Notes under the pieces: model-generated
What the model was told of the DNA's origin: nothing
Database searches by the model: none
Seen by the model: only the letters and a program-made list of their open reading frames with translations
Part shown: positions 1 through 25,334 of the stretch, in pieces
How positions within the stretch are numbered: the first letter of the stretch is position 1
Layout of the letters: each line of letters begins with the position of its first letter
Made by a program: the position numbers and the translations under genes
Assembly: GCA_037179385.1 (NCBI GenBank)
Contig: CM074179.1
Span: 2,976,001 to 3,040,000 of the forward strand
From: Holothuria scabra
Taxonomy: Eukaryota; Echinodermata; Holothuroidea; Aspidochirotida; Holothuriidae
DNA length: 64,000 nucleotides
Reading direction: 5' to 3'

Positions 1-13364
<13,364 letters not shown>

Positions 13365-13602
13365 GCTGGTCGAAAAACCGGAATAAAGAACAGTGCATCC
13401 CCCGCGCCCTCCTTTTCATGGCAGGAATCAACTAATTTAAATTGATACCTTAAAACTGTCCCTAGCAAGGAGGCTTTTGCTTCCCCTTCTTCTTGTCACA
13501 GCATTCGTGATTCGTTTTTACATCTGGTTAAACCCTTTATGGCATTTGCATTAAGAAATCCAGGTAAAGCTGTGTCATAAATCTTGGTCCCTCATGTTGA
13601 AT
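13365..13602 (-). other. RBPJ: Probable RBPJ 5' UTR with upstream splice acceptor
   Basis: On the minus strand a pyrimidine-rich run ending CCTCCAG lies immediately above 13602 and is a good acceptor, so the exon with the start codon probably begins there. A second possible acceptor (TTTTTCGACCAG) lies directly before the ATG. The segment has stops in the coding frame, consistent with UTR. The true transcription start would then be in an upstream exon. Confidence 0.45.
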
Positions 13603-13888
13603 CTGGAGGTAGAAAGGGGTAAAAAGAAAGAATTAAACCATGTACACAGCAGGCATAATTAATTGATCTAGTTAGTTTGTTTGGTGAGGTTTTATAGCTC
13701 AAAAGTTTCTTCTAGCTGTGCTTCACTGGCTATACAGATTTCAATGATCATATTTGCCATCTCACATAACAAATTGCAAAAATGTACAACATCACACAAT
13801 CTGTGCAAATTTGGGAAATTCTGATAACATGTTCAGCATAAGTTTTGTGTGAACATTAAGGTTCAACCCAGGAAAACAAAAACATTAA

Positions 13889-14139
13889 CCCTTTACTGTT
13901 GCTTGGGTCCTTTTGGACCCATACGGAGAGCGCGGCTGTCACCCATCTTTACTGTTTCACGCGGAGCTCAAAACTGTGAGTAGCTACCCGAAAATTCTGC
14001 CACAACAACGAGAGGGACACTTGTTTAAGATCGAGGGGTCAATAGCCTACGGAAGCTGATGCGTGGCGGGCTACGTCCATCTTTCTGCCCACTCCCGAGG
14101 CGCGCAAATATGCCCCGATTGGAGCACAACGGTAAAGGG
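13889..14139 (+). mobile_element. piggyBac-like MITE, copy 1
   Basis: 251-bp element between two TTAA sites (13885-13888 and 14140-14143), with inverted ends CCCTTTACTGTTG and CAACGGTAAAGGG. TTAA duplications plus CCC-starting ends are the hallmark of piggyBac-type elements. The GC-rich interior makes a short apparent frame with no known domain. Same orientation as 36953, opposite to 15848 and 49473. Confidence 0.85.
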
Positions 14140-15847
14140 TTAATTCTACAAAACGTGGCAATAGAGGAAGGAGCAGGAGAGATAGTGAGATGGGCTAGGG
14201 CACCACCTGTACTAAGTGTCTGTCAGCTGGGTATTGTTAGGCAATTAGGGAAATACATATGTAATTAGGGGGTAAGGAGGAGCGAAATAGACGAACAACT
14301 TGAAAACTTCCATGTTGTATCCACTAAAAATGTGGTACCATACTAAAGTTGCTGCTGCTACTGAAAGCCTGAAAGGGCATACCTACCTACCTAAGCCGAA
14401 CCAAATAATTTTGAAACCGCTACATTGCACAATTTCATTCCATTTTTCTGTTCTAAATCTCTTTCATACAGTTTCAGGACTATGAGGACAATATTCACTA
14501 GTCATCTCAAACTTATTTTGAAACAACAGCAAAGTCTCATAAATATCTCCCACTTCTCTTTCATGTTCCTTTCTTTATATTTCAGGTAAAGCATTGGTTT
14601 AGTCCCATAAACTTTACTATTCCCTAAGAAACATATGGCACATGATTCTCAAGAGCCAACCATGCAATATACTACACCATTTTTGGGGTGGGGGTAGGGG
14701 GCTCATTCCTGTTAAAAAATGCATATTGGGTAAAGGGTGTAAAACCGAGGAGAACTACTTTTATTGAATTTCAGTTCTGTGGGAAAAATATTATCACATG
14801 ATTCTAATGAGCCATTCATGAAATAGAACATACCAATAAATCACTAATTCCAGATTGGGGTGAATGAACAGTGCAGTATAGTCTGTTTTGCTGAGCTTCT
14901 GTATTGGTGAATAGTTGAACCACTGTCAACATGTTTGTTTTAAAAAGCAGGCAAAAGAGGCCAGAAGAAAATTAACCCCAATATTACATCCAACATGTTT
15001 CTCACAGTGTAACCCACAGTTACAAGCAATGTTTCCCTACGATTGCACTTCCATGCACCAACATATGCGATGTACAGAATGACAATGATTAGGAAAGACT
15101 TGAAGCTTTTGTTTAGCAAGTGAGATGCTGCCATTCCATGTAGTTAATCCCCATGATACCAAACTTGTGTAAATGACCACGCAGTAACACTCCAGACTGT
15201 ACATACCTTACAGTAAGTATCATGCATGCAACCAATCTTTTTCATCATTTTAAATGTACACTGTATTTTATGAGGACAAATGCCGCATGCTGGAATCCAG
15301 GGAGTTGCATGGCAATTCAGGTCAAAAGGTCACTACTTCTCTTCTCTTCTTTCTTCAAGACAGTGAAATAGACTGCCTATGCCATTTAAAACACTGCAGT
15401 ATGGTACAGTGCATACTGTAGATTTTAAAGAGAGTTACCATGCAAGTTGCACTTCATGAATGCAACACACTTTTTAATCCTTCAATCAAGAAAAAATCCT
15501 GGAATCAAGAGAATGCAATGCATTTTACACATTCTGTCTGAAAACAATGAGTAAAAGTTTACAGAAAAAGTATGAAGACCCAGTTTTATAATAATTGGTA
15601 ATAATGGCATTCAGTGTTATGGAATTATGGCAAAGATGCATGTTTGTATAGGAGACAACACTAAACAAAAATAATGTGCCGATAAAAAGTTTGCTTGGCT
15701 TGAATACGGTATATACTACAGGTAGTGAAAGCACACACTCACAGTCACCACAAGTTATAGTGGATTTTATCACAATGCAGCAATGTAGCAGATGATCAAC
15801 TGCACATGACAAGTGCACAAATGAAATGCCACAAAAGTAAACCTTAA

Positions 15848-16089
15848 CCCTTTACCGTTGTGCTCCGATCGGGGCATATTTGCGCGCCTCAGGAGTGGGC
15901 GGAAAAGCGGAAGTAGCACGCCCCGCATCAGCTTCCGTAGGCCACTGACCCAGTGACCTTAAACTATTGTCTCTCTTGTTGTTGTGGCCGAATTTTCGGG
16001 TAGCTACTCCCTGTTTCGAGCTCCGCATGAAACAGTAAAGATGGGTGACAGCCGAGCTCTCCGTGAAGGACCCAAACAACGGTAAAGGG
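15848..16089 (-). mobile_element. piggyBac-like MITE, copy 2
   Basis: 242-bp element flanked by TTAA (15844-15847 and 16090-16093), ends CCCTTTACCGTTG and CAACGGTAAAGGG. Inverted relative to copy 1 and about 1.7 kb from it, so the pair could form an intramolecular hairpin or an inversion breakpoint. Confidence 0.87.
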
Positions 16090-16350
16090 TTAATGGTACA
16101 GGAGTCAATAATGCCTCTTTTCCTCTCTTAATGGTCACAATATACTGTACTACTGTACTGTATACTGCACGGAATTCTCAGGTCTAGCATGCAACACTTA
16201 TTGCTAATTTTGCCCAGCTGTTGCTTTGCAATTTTCTGATAACTGCATTTTGAAGCAACAGCTAAATATCACAATTTTCTTATTTCTCTTCAAAGTATCT
16301 TTCATTATATTTTGTGACTCTAAGGTTGCATGACTTCTCTTGCCCTTTAA

Positions 16351-17266
16351 AGTGGGCATGACACGGCCAAAGCAAGTTCCTGGGTAAATATTCTTTGGGT
16401 ACACCTTGACATAAAGTGAATCTTTTCCCTACTAAATTATGTCCATAAATACCGAAATACGACATTTTGAATTCCCAATTACTGGCCATATTTGAAATCC
16501 GAAAGCGAAAAAACATGTGAGCGCGTCTCAAGATGGTGACGTCATTGGAGGCACGGTTAGCAACACTGTACCAGGCAGCTCACAATCATTGAATCACATG
16601 CATGGTAACATGTGTTAACGAGTACATCATTGCAAACACGGTGCTACGACAGCAGTGAGCATAACCAGAGACTACATTGTGAATTGGGCATTGCGCAGTG
16701 ACTTAGTATTTGCAATAGCACTTCACCAAATAGCTCATACAGTAAAGACGCGCTCATAGTGGGAACGTGCTTGTTGTGGATTGTCCATACATGTTCATAG
16801 CTGTTCTGTACTGTATAGTGCCCGAACCACGTCTTTCTTGCACAAAAACAGAAACAACTGTTTTCACACGTGCGCATATGCAGGCGGAAATATTGGCCAA
16901 TGATTTGCTCTGAATCCCCACCATGGTTCGCGCCTTTTGCTCTGTATGTTGGACGAGTATTGTGATGCAATTGTTTGCATGAAGTTGCTAAGATAAGATT
17001 GAACTTTTCTATAACGAGCATTACATTATAACAGTTCCACATAGATGCGCACTCTTAAATAGGGCGGGGTTTGCGACACCAATGTCGTCATTAAAGTCAG
17101 GGGTGACCCGTTGCGACATTTTCGAAATTGGATTTTGAATGTTTTCTTTCAAATATCATTTATGCCAAATGGTACAAATTTTTAATAGGGTGTGAGGTGA
17201 CATTTGTAAAATACTGTATTGAATCTTGCAATACACAAAAGTTTTTGTGGCCGTGTCATGCCTTCT
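16351..17266. mobile_element. 916-bp TTAA-flanked DNA transposon, non-autonomous
   Basis: Inverted ends AGTGGGCATGACACGGCCA and, at the right end in reverse complement, AGAAGGCATGACACGGCCA (17 of 19 identical), flanked by TTAA at 16347-16350 and 17267-17270. The interior is CpG-richer than its surroundings but has no transposase-like frame. Assigned to the TTAA-targeting (piggyBac-like) group from its ends; the family is otherwise unrecognised. Confidence 0.8.
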
Positions 17267-18100
17267 TTAAGCTTCAAAATGCCGGCTCTTGGCAAGTCTG
17301 CTGCTAAAATGCATAGTAAGATCCCAAAAAGTTGTAATTCTCATCAACCATGTTTCTTTCAAAGGTGAGATTTTACATTAAACAATGATCTTTTCGTTTT
17401 CAAACCCAGAAAATTACTGTACATAATTTAAGACAACATATCCCTGACCTTAAAAACAAGACTGCTGCAATAAATGTGTGTAATATTCAGTATCATTTGC
17501 CTAATATGAAATATTATTCAGATGATTAACTCAAGATTGAAAAGCTTTAATAAACCTTGGTTGAACGTTAACCCGTGGATAATTAAATAACAAAATCCAA
17601 GAATGACTTTGTTTGAATATCCTGCTTTAATAAAAACTCTCTGGCTCAATAAAATCACAGGCAGTACAGTAATGCACACATACAGGTTTTTGTACATGCA
17701 AATAGAATAGACATACCACAGGCACTTTATACACACAAGGCTTGGCAGAAGTGTCAGAAAGGGCAACAATGTTTGAAGAAAGGTTCCAGAGGAGAAAACA
17801 ACCATTGGTGCCATGAGTTATACTGCAGCAAAGAGTCCACAAGATTGAATTTAAAAGACACAGCTAACTGTGTGTTTGGTTATGGCACATTGCCATGATC
17901 ATGTCATCTGATGTGTGTCACCGTACAAAAATACAGGAAGGAAGGCAGCTGAGTGCATGTAATGGCTGTTTGTGTGATGTGAATGAGCCTGTGTGGGGAA
18001 GATGAGGAAAGTAAGACTTCTTGTTCCTCAATTCCTAACCATCTGCATTTAACACAGTTTATCAACAAAATCCATTGATATCATAACCAATATTAACACC

Positions 18101-18410
18101 TAAAGGACCAAACCTCTCACCCAAAACTACAATTTTGGTATGGGGGTACCAAAATTTTCAATTGGCTCAGCTCTTTGATTGACAGCTAATTCAAACAATG
18201 CAGAGTACCAAAGCTTGTATTACACAGCATGAACTGTACAGAGAGTGTTTTGATTATAGGCCTATAAACTGAGTTTTTCTATACTCACCTTGAAGCAATA
18301 ACCAGAGATTGTTTCTGGATGAGGATGAATTTCAAACAATTGTGGGAGGGGCTTCAGTAAGAAGGTTAGGAGAATTGGTACTGTTTGGGGTGAGAGAACT
18401 GGGCCTTTAA
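18101..18410 (-). mobile_element. TTAA-MITE family C, complete copy
   Basis: 310-bp element with inverted ends TAAAGGACCAAACCTCTCAC at the left and, at the right, GTGAGAGAACTGGGCCTTTA. The family is about 300 bp and occurs at 12487, 19671, 32345, 33282, 34590, 39391, 51647, 54369, 56732 and 57176. A TTAA-type target duplication fits most copies. Confidence 0.8.
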
Positions 18411-19670
18411 ATGTTTGTAAAAAAATTAGCCCATATTGTTCATAAAGAATTCAAAAATAGATCTGTAGTGTACTCAGGACTGAAAAATGAGCTTATTTCC
18501 CAGGGAGGGAGTAATACTTCCCAGGAAAGCTGTAAATTTTCCACAATTCTCCCTAGATGTAAGTACAAAAAAGGAAATGTCCAGAAAAGAGTTACTTAAT
18601 GCAAACTGACAAAACCAAACAGCTGGAACATGTGGCATTCCTGTACACAGTAACTGAATGAATAATTCCAAAGTACAACCTTGAAAGGAAACTATATCAA
18701 ATAGTTGAAGCAGGTGAAATGAGCGTAGCACTGTTTATAAATACTGCAATACCTGTTCAGTGTTGACACAGATGCCAGCATTGAGTACATACAGCTTAAA
18801 TGTATTTTTAGAGTATATCCATGCTCAACAGAAAGAAAGCCTGCTACCTTTACATGTTACACACTGACACCACCACAAGAGTCAATAGACTCTTCCTTAT
18901 CAATTGACAACATCTTGCAGATGTTTCATTCCCTCTACACTACAAATGAATATCCAAACAAATAATTAGATAGCGTAAGCTTCAAAATAGGCAGAGCAAT
19001 TGGACCTAACAAAATGTAACTTTTTCTTTCCTTTCAGGAGCTGTTTGGAAAGGGGTTTTGCACGAATGGGAGTTGGGAAGTGGGAGGTAGGGTTGGTGTG
19101 GGGAAATACTCTCCATGTTTGAGTTTTGCAGTCTGCTACTAATGAAGAGAACTTTAAACATGCTCAAAAACTGAGCCACTTTTTGGCTATTTGACATTTC
19201 CCATACAACTTAAAGAGAAGTCATTGAAGTTACAGGAACCAGACACTAACTATAATTCTTCAACAGGCTTGCATCAAAAGTACATGCCAACTGGCAAACA
19301 GAGCTGTTATAGAGCAGGTGTGCACAACTTTTACTCTGATACAGTCACTACAGTAGTCAATAATATATAGTACATATTGCATGGGTGATGACTAAAAAAA
19401 AGTTCATGCACCAGACCATGGTACAGTAGTTCTGAATGAATTCCTAAGGCGGTGTAAGCCTGCAAGGGATAAACTCTTAGCAGATTAGTTGCCATAATTT
19501 CTGTCAATTAATGAGGGATAAACCTGAATGCAAGAGGATCAGAAATACATCCTCAGGGATTCTAGTCTTCTTATTGCATTTTCATTGATAACCTTTGGAT
19601 AAATTGTAGGTATTCAATAAGGGGGTGATGTACTTTTTCAAAAAACTATAGTAAAGAACAGCTGACAGCT

Positions 19671-20403
19671 TAAAGGCAGTCAATTCTTACCCCAAAGTGC
19701 CCAAACTTGCAATTGTTTTCATAGTCTGTGAAATTCTCAATTGCCATTGCTCTTTGTTTGTCAGCAAATTCAAAAAATGCAGAGCTCACAGTGCACAGCA
19801 TACAGACTGTACATGTACTTCACTACTGTAAGTGTGTTCTTACTACACCTATTGCAACTTTGTTAGTGTTTGCACAGGTACTAAAAATGAGGACACGGGT
19901 ACCCAATCGCCACACCGGTATCCGGGTTACCCGGTGTTACGGTGACTACAAGATATGAGCATTTTGTAAGGCATACTCCATAAGACATGCATGGTAACAT
20001 TAACAGCTGTATTGGATTATAGGTATAACGATCACATTCCTAAGTTCAAAAACATCTGATTTGTTAGAAGGTTTAATCATCTCGTTTTGTTTTAGATCAA
20101 AATGACAAGTAAAAAAAAAAATGTTACAGAAAACAGTCAAATAAGAAAATTAAACTTCCCAAGGCCTATATATCAATTTCATATTGAATTTTGGGATGCT
20201 TTCCTACTCGAAAAGCCAGCATACTAAGAGCTCGAAGTTTGTCCTTTTAAAACATAGATTTAAACATACCAACTAATCAAAGCCCTGTAACATTATGGAA
20301 CAGGGTAATACGATGACCGGTGGGTACCCGGGTTACCCATGCAAACACTAGACTTTGTATACATCACTCTGAGGTGATACTGAAATTGCCAGATGAGATT
20401 GAG
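19671..20403 (-). mobile_element. TTAA-MITE family C, interrupted by a hAT-like insertion
   Basis: The left part (19671-19863) starts TAAAGGCAGTCAATTCTTAC and follows the family C interior. It is cut by the hAT-like element at 19864-20350 and resumes with CTTTGTATACATCACTCTGAG, matching the family C segment after the same point. The right end is too diverged to place. Confidence 0.65.
19864..20350 (+). mobile_element. hAT-like non-autonomous transposon, deleted copy (487 bp)
   Basis: Ends TAGTGTTTGCA and TGCAAACACTA. Flanked by AACTTTGT and GACTTTGT, an 8-bp target duplication with one mismatch. Sequence matches both ends of 24030-25326, but the middle 0.8 kb is missing, so this is an internal deletion derivative. 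Confidence 0.88.
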
Positions 20404-20980
20404 CTTAGACATTGAGGGAGTATATGGGTATAACACTTTGGCACTCCTCAAAGAGAAAAGCCTTCTGAACACTACTCACACAAAACTATCTTCCTCTTTA
20501 CATGCTGTCTACTTCAAATGGCATATTGTAAAGCCCATGTCTACAGTAGGACAAGTTGAAAATAAGACAAAATCAGAAGAAGGGCAAAGATTACTCTTTC
20601 AGGGTAGTTTTAAATTTTCAGCCACAATATTGATCATAATCTTTGTATACTTACTGCAGGTGACATAATTTTGCAACAGCAATGCTCCTGTTTGCAGTAG
20701 ATCTCAACCATTTGAATCTAAACACCCAAATTAAAAATTTTCTGTACAATAGGCTATGTGTTAATAGTTTCAATCAATTTTACAAATATTTTCAAAAGAA
20801 ATTTGACAACCAAAGCAAACTTTCCTCCAGTTACATTTTGGGTTATCTTCTTTATTCACCAGTTTGCTGACCTTAGAAGGAGCTATGTTGGTAATATATT
20901 GAAACTGATACAGTACACTGTCCATACATGTAAACACTGTATGCAATTGTGCTTAATTTACTTTCCTTAAATGCACTCTC

Positions 20981-21157
20981 TTAAACTCCAGGCTCTTCCC
21001 TTAGGGCAGGGTTATTCTGCAGTTGCTCCATGTGAAGAATAAGGGGATGTATCCAGACTGAGGAGATAAACTGCGCTATGAGCAAGGACTGTGAAGCTGG
21101 AAAGTCTCCTTCCCTTGAAATTGAGGCATCCGGAATATACACAGCAACATGATACAT
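20981..21157 (-). CDS. Possible terminal coding exon of an unidentified minus-strand gene
   Basis: Reading the minus strand down from 21157, a strong acceptor (GTTCTTTTTAACAG) is followed by about 58 open codons (MYHVAVYIPDASISREGDF then PASQSLLIAQFISSVWIHP and on to EEPGV) and a TAA at 20983-20981. An AATAAA signal lies on the same strand near 20855-20850, about 130 bases past the stop. The composition looks protein-like, but I do not recognise the family and no partner exon was found. The acceptor, stop and poly-A signal together suggest a last exon; the open length alone could be chance. If real, another gene ends between the RBPJ start exon and 26 kb, or is nested in an RBPJ intron. Confidence 0.3.
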   Translation of the reverse strand: MYHVAVYIPDASISREGDFPASQSLLIAQFISSVWIHPLILHMEQLQNNPALREEPGV

Positions 21158-24029
21158 CTGTTAAAAAGAACACTGGGTATGCTTTAAATGAGGAATGAGA
21201 AAAAGCCTTTTCTTACAATGTAAAGATAATTTGGGCAAAATATTCCCTTGTTGAGGTCATTTGGTTGGAATCATTGGTCATTATCTGCATCAGTTCATAG
21301 TGTCCCAAGAAATTTCACTTCTACCATGGCTGGAAAACACTTTGATTACACAGGAAGGTACTAAAATGAATTTCCAGGAAGCTAGTAAAATTTCTCTTTA
21401 GTCCCTCTATATTTTCATGTATGAAAAAGTGAAATTTCCCCTTTCTAACTTAAAAAGGAAATTTGCTCATTCTTCCTACAGGCCAGTCAAGAACTTAGCT
21501 GGTAGATGCAGAAACAAAGGTCATTCATTGCAAATTTGGTAATTATACTGAATTTGTAAAGATATGAGGAATCCCAGGTTGTTCCTATCATGCAGTGTTA
21601 GGATGTTTCAACTGGTATTGGCCAAGGGTTGTGTACTAAGTAGGTCTCACCATTCAGGGCATGTTAGAACACAGTCCTGTTTTACTTAAAAGGACTAGGT
21701 CATGTTCTCCCTTTGAGCTCTCATTAGCAGTCTTCTTTGATATAGGGCTAGGCTTTTGGTAGCCTGTCATTTGGCCTCCAAAGCATAGCTCCCAAGTTCC
21801 AGGAAGCTAGATGCCAGTCAACTCTGATCTGTCCTTTGGTGGATAGCCGGCCTGGGGGACAGGTATAAGGGAAGGGAGTGTCTCCCTCCAGTTTGGAAGA
21901 TTTTTGCATTTCAGAAGTGTCTACATACAAAATGGTGTCACTTTATTGGCAAATCAGTCAACACAGTTTCCCTCTAGGTAAGTGCCGAAAAAAAAAGTAT
22001 GGTAATTCTTTTGGGTAACCTAAGGAAATTGTTGGTGTTTACAGTAATTACAATATTCAATCATTATCGTTGCCATTATTTCTGGTGAGGTACGGTACAG
22101 TTCTTAAGAGGTCCGGGCACTCTGCTTTTAGGGAAGTTCAAGGTCAACTTGATATGTCACCGACTGTCAGAACCATTCCGCAAGTGATTTCCAGTATAGA
22201 TCTCCGTACATCTTACACAGTGTTCTACCCATGAAAACACCCAGTCTAGAGCTTAAAGAACTGCCAAGACAGTTGAGAAAACTTGTTTGGTGGGAAACTC
22301 TCAGACATGCCCTGCCTCTAACCCGCAAATTGGGCATTCATTTCACCACTGAATGCTGCGCTGCACAGCCTTTATTACACTATTTACACAGTGACAGGAA
22401 TTTATTCCATACTTGCTGTGAAGGTTAGCCAATAGGGATGTTGTGACAGCAAACATAGGTCCATACGTACCTTGGCCTATGCATTAAATAGCAGTGCTAG
22501 CAGTTGAATGTGCTGTAGATACAAGTTACCAGTAAGCTGCACTTGTAAATTTGCAGTTTTCTAACTAAGGATACTATGGAAATTTGAGATGCAGGTTTTT
22601 CAGAGTGCCAGGCTGGTCAGCAGGTTTGGGTGTTCAAATGTGGGTCAAACCCGGTTACAGGTCACTTGGGAGGTATGTGAAGGTTGTTTTGCCACCAATT
22701 ACCCATGTTTTATTGAAGTAAAAGTAAGATGAAGCAATAATGGGTGGACACAGTTCTCTCCTGCATAGATGGCTTGCAATACCAACAATCATCATTCAGG
22801 TGTCAAATTGTCTTGCACATAGATAGCTATACTCCTTCCATACAACTGGTCTTTTTTTTGCACCATTTATTGGAAATTATTCTTAGTCCCTAAAAGTGAT
22901 TTTTTTGTTGTTTCACAAGAAGGAAATATGTAGGGAATTTTGTAAATCATGGTTGAAATCTTTCATAATTTGATGAATCATGTCATCAAAAGCGTTCAAA
23001 TTTAGAAAAAAGACTGCAAAGTACTGAAAAGTTTGCAAGCTATTTGAAAAACACTTTCTGATTGTAAGCTGCTTAAGCCAGGCCTTTTTGTGTTTGAATA
23101 TATGTCACACAAGCTACTTTCCTACAGTAAGACCATAACCTGCAGGTCCTACAGTTTCCTTGGTAAGGCACACAATGGAATTTGAAATGCTACCAAGCCG
23201 ATACAAAATGAGAAGACTATGCTGGTTGAATACCAATTGAGTAGGCCTACGCAGTTATGGCATTTAGTTTACTAAGTAAAATGGAAAGTTTACTCAAGTG
23301 TCAGTTCCTTGTGAAAAAATTTGTGCTTTGGAGTATTAAAACATGCTCTAACCCATCTGAGAGTTGTCACTATGGCCTTTCTAACACTTGCAGTTATGTC
23401 ACAAGATTACAAGAAATATTCAACCTGCACCGTAACCATACTTCTAAAGTTAAAACAACAGTCCAGTTCTCACATTTCATGAACCAAAATTCTTCCTGTG
23501 TGAAGAATTTGAATTACACACACTGACACTGAGGCTTTTGTGTTGCTATAACCATAAGAATACCCAAGCTCAGATAGCACTTGGAAGTTAACTAATAACA
23601 ATGGGCAGTCCTGTGGATTGTTAGAAAATACTGTTTTCCCCTTCCGGTTACTTTCATTGTTTTCGCATTTCAGCCAATTAAGGTCCAGTTGTAGCATCGA
23701 GCATGGAGGTTTGCATATTAAAGAGCTGAGTAGTAAAATGGCATTACAGTAGTGAAGCATTACCACCTCTGGTACAGTGCTCATTCTGTGTTCCGAGTTG
23801 TTTGTTGTATAACATTTATACATAAGTGCACTCTTATTGGTTGGGATACCCACTGATGGGATGAAATGGGATTAAGTTTGTTGCCTCTCATTGTCGATTT
23901 TCAATTTTTTGTCATTTGATAAATCTGAGCAAAATTTGGCAGAATTTTTGCATTGAGTATCCTTTATTCCTCATTGTTTGTATGGACTGTTTAAATCTTC
24001 TGTGAAAAGTTTGGTCAAAATAATTTAAT
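21158..24029. other. Non-coding interval
   Basis: AT-rich sequence with a short dispersed repeat at about 21325-21480 (CCATGGCTGGAAAA start, also at 9697). A splice-like pocket at 22471-22515 (minus strand) has stops in all frames. No gene or full transposon recognised. Confidence 0.5.
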
Positions 24030-25326
24030 TAGTGTTTGCACAGATACTAAAAAATAGGACCCGGGTACCCGAACACCATACACGTCGGATATCCAGGTTA
24101 CCCGGTGTTACGGTGACTAAAAGATATGAGCATTTTGTAAGGCCCCTCCAAAAGACATGCATGGTAACATTGAAAGCTGTATTGGAGAGGTGTAGCGATC
24201 ACATACCCAAGTTCAAAAACATTTGATTTGTCAGAAGGTGTTATCGTCTCGTTTTATTTTAAATCAAAATAACAAGTAAAAGAAACATAACAGAAAGCAG
24301 TCAAATAAGAAAATTAGTATTTCCCAAGGCCTATATCAATTTGATATTGAATTTTGGGAGGCTTTCCTACCCAAGAGCAAGCATACTAAGACCCCAAACT
24401 TCTCCTTTTATAACACTGATTTATAAATCAACCAATCAGAACCCTGTGTTATGGTATTCTCTTGCATGTCCAAAATTACCGATTATAAACAAACGATGCC
24501 ATGTTTGTAAACTTCGCTCACACTACTGTACAATGTGCGTTGGAATTATCACTAATGGGGTATGTACTTTCTTATGTAGCTAGCCTCGTGTCGACATCCA
24601 GGCACAGTAACATAGCTTTCACACATACCCTGTAAACTTCGTAGTCAGTGCGATCGCCATTTTGGGGCAAAATAATGTAACATGTAAAGGCCTGTTTCAA
24701 AAACTTTTTTCGTGAATGTTTACAGTGTTATTAGATTGATGTCATTTTACTATAATAGATAGCGGCAAAGTGTTGATTTGCGTAAAACTGACACGTTTTG
24801 ACCATTATGAAATATTCGAGGATATTACCCAAGGTGGCATACCGTATTAATTATAAGATCGTATAGATGCAAGGCTCAGTTTACCTAGCATGCCGAACGT
24901 TACGGACACTGTCTTTGCAAGCTGGGCGGGGGTGATATGTCTGCTATGTCTGCGAGAAACAGTACGATGTGATTTTGAATCAGATAGCTTGCTTGCCCGC
25001 AAGTTTATAAGTTATATACATGTGATGTGTGGGAAGTAACTCACTACGTGACGACAGCGCGGTCGGGCCGCACACTGATAAAAAACTCAACTTCGGAAAC
25101 GAAGTACAGACAACTTTTTAACTTACACATAATTTCTAGGGGCTCTCTTCATTCTCAGAGAATGTTAAATACCAAATTGGCAAAATATTTTGGTCCATTA
25201 CCGTCGGCAATGGCCTAAATGGGGTGATCCTTTTTGCATGCATTTTTTTTTTAAGATTCGGGTAGAAGATTTGGAACTGGGTAATACGATGGCGGGCGGG
25301 TACCAGGGTTACCCGGGCAAACACTA
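24030..25326 (+). mobile_element. hAT-like non-autonomous transposon, best-preserved copy (1297 bp)
   Basis: Begins TAGTGTTTGCACAGATAC and ends GGGCAAACACTA. Flanked by identical 8-bp repeats AATTTAAT at 24022-24029 and 25327-25334, the target-site size of hAT transposons. Subterminal sequence is rich in GGTACCC/GGGTACC and ACCCGGTGTTACGG words. No long frame, so it depends on a transposase elsewhere. Copy 1566-2853 is its full-length reverse relative. Confidence 0.92.
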
Positions 25327-25334
25327 AATTTAAT

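Larger units (their letters stand above)
13603..20830. other. Non-coding interval upstream of the RBPJ start exon
   Basis: Probably the first RBPJ intron or 5' flank. Contents: two piggyBac-like MITEs (13889, 15848), the 916-bp TTAA element (16351), TTAA MITEs at 18101 and 19671, a hAT-like copy (19864), and unassigned AT-rich sequence. No exon of any gene could be supported. Confidence 0.55.

Noticed and set aside
22471..22515. Minus-strand mini-exon between TATCTACAG and GTACGT
   Set aside because: Stops occur in all three frames; at most a UTR exon, with no other support.
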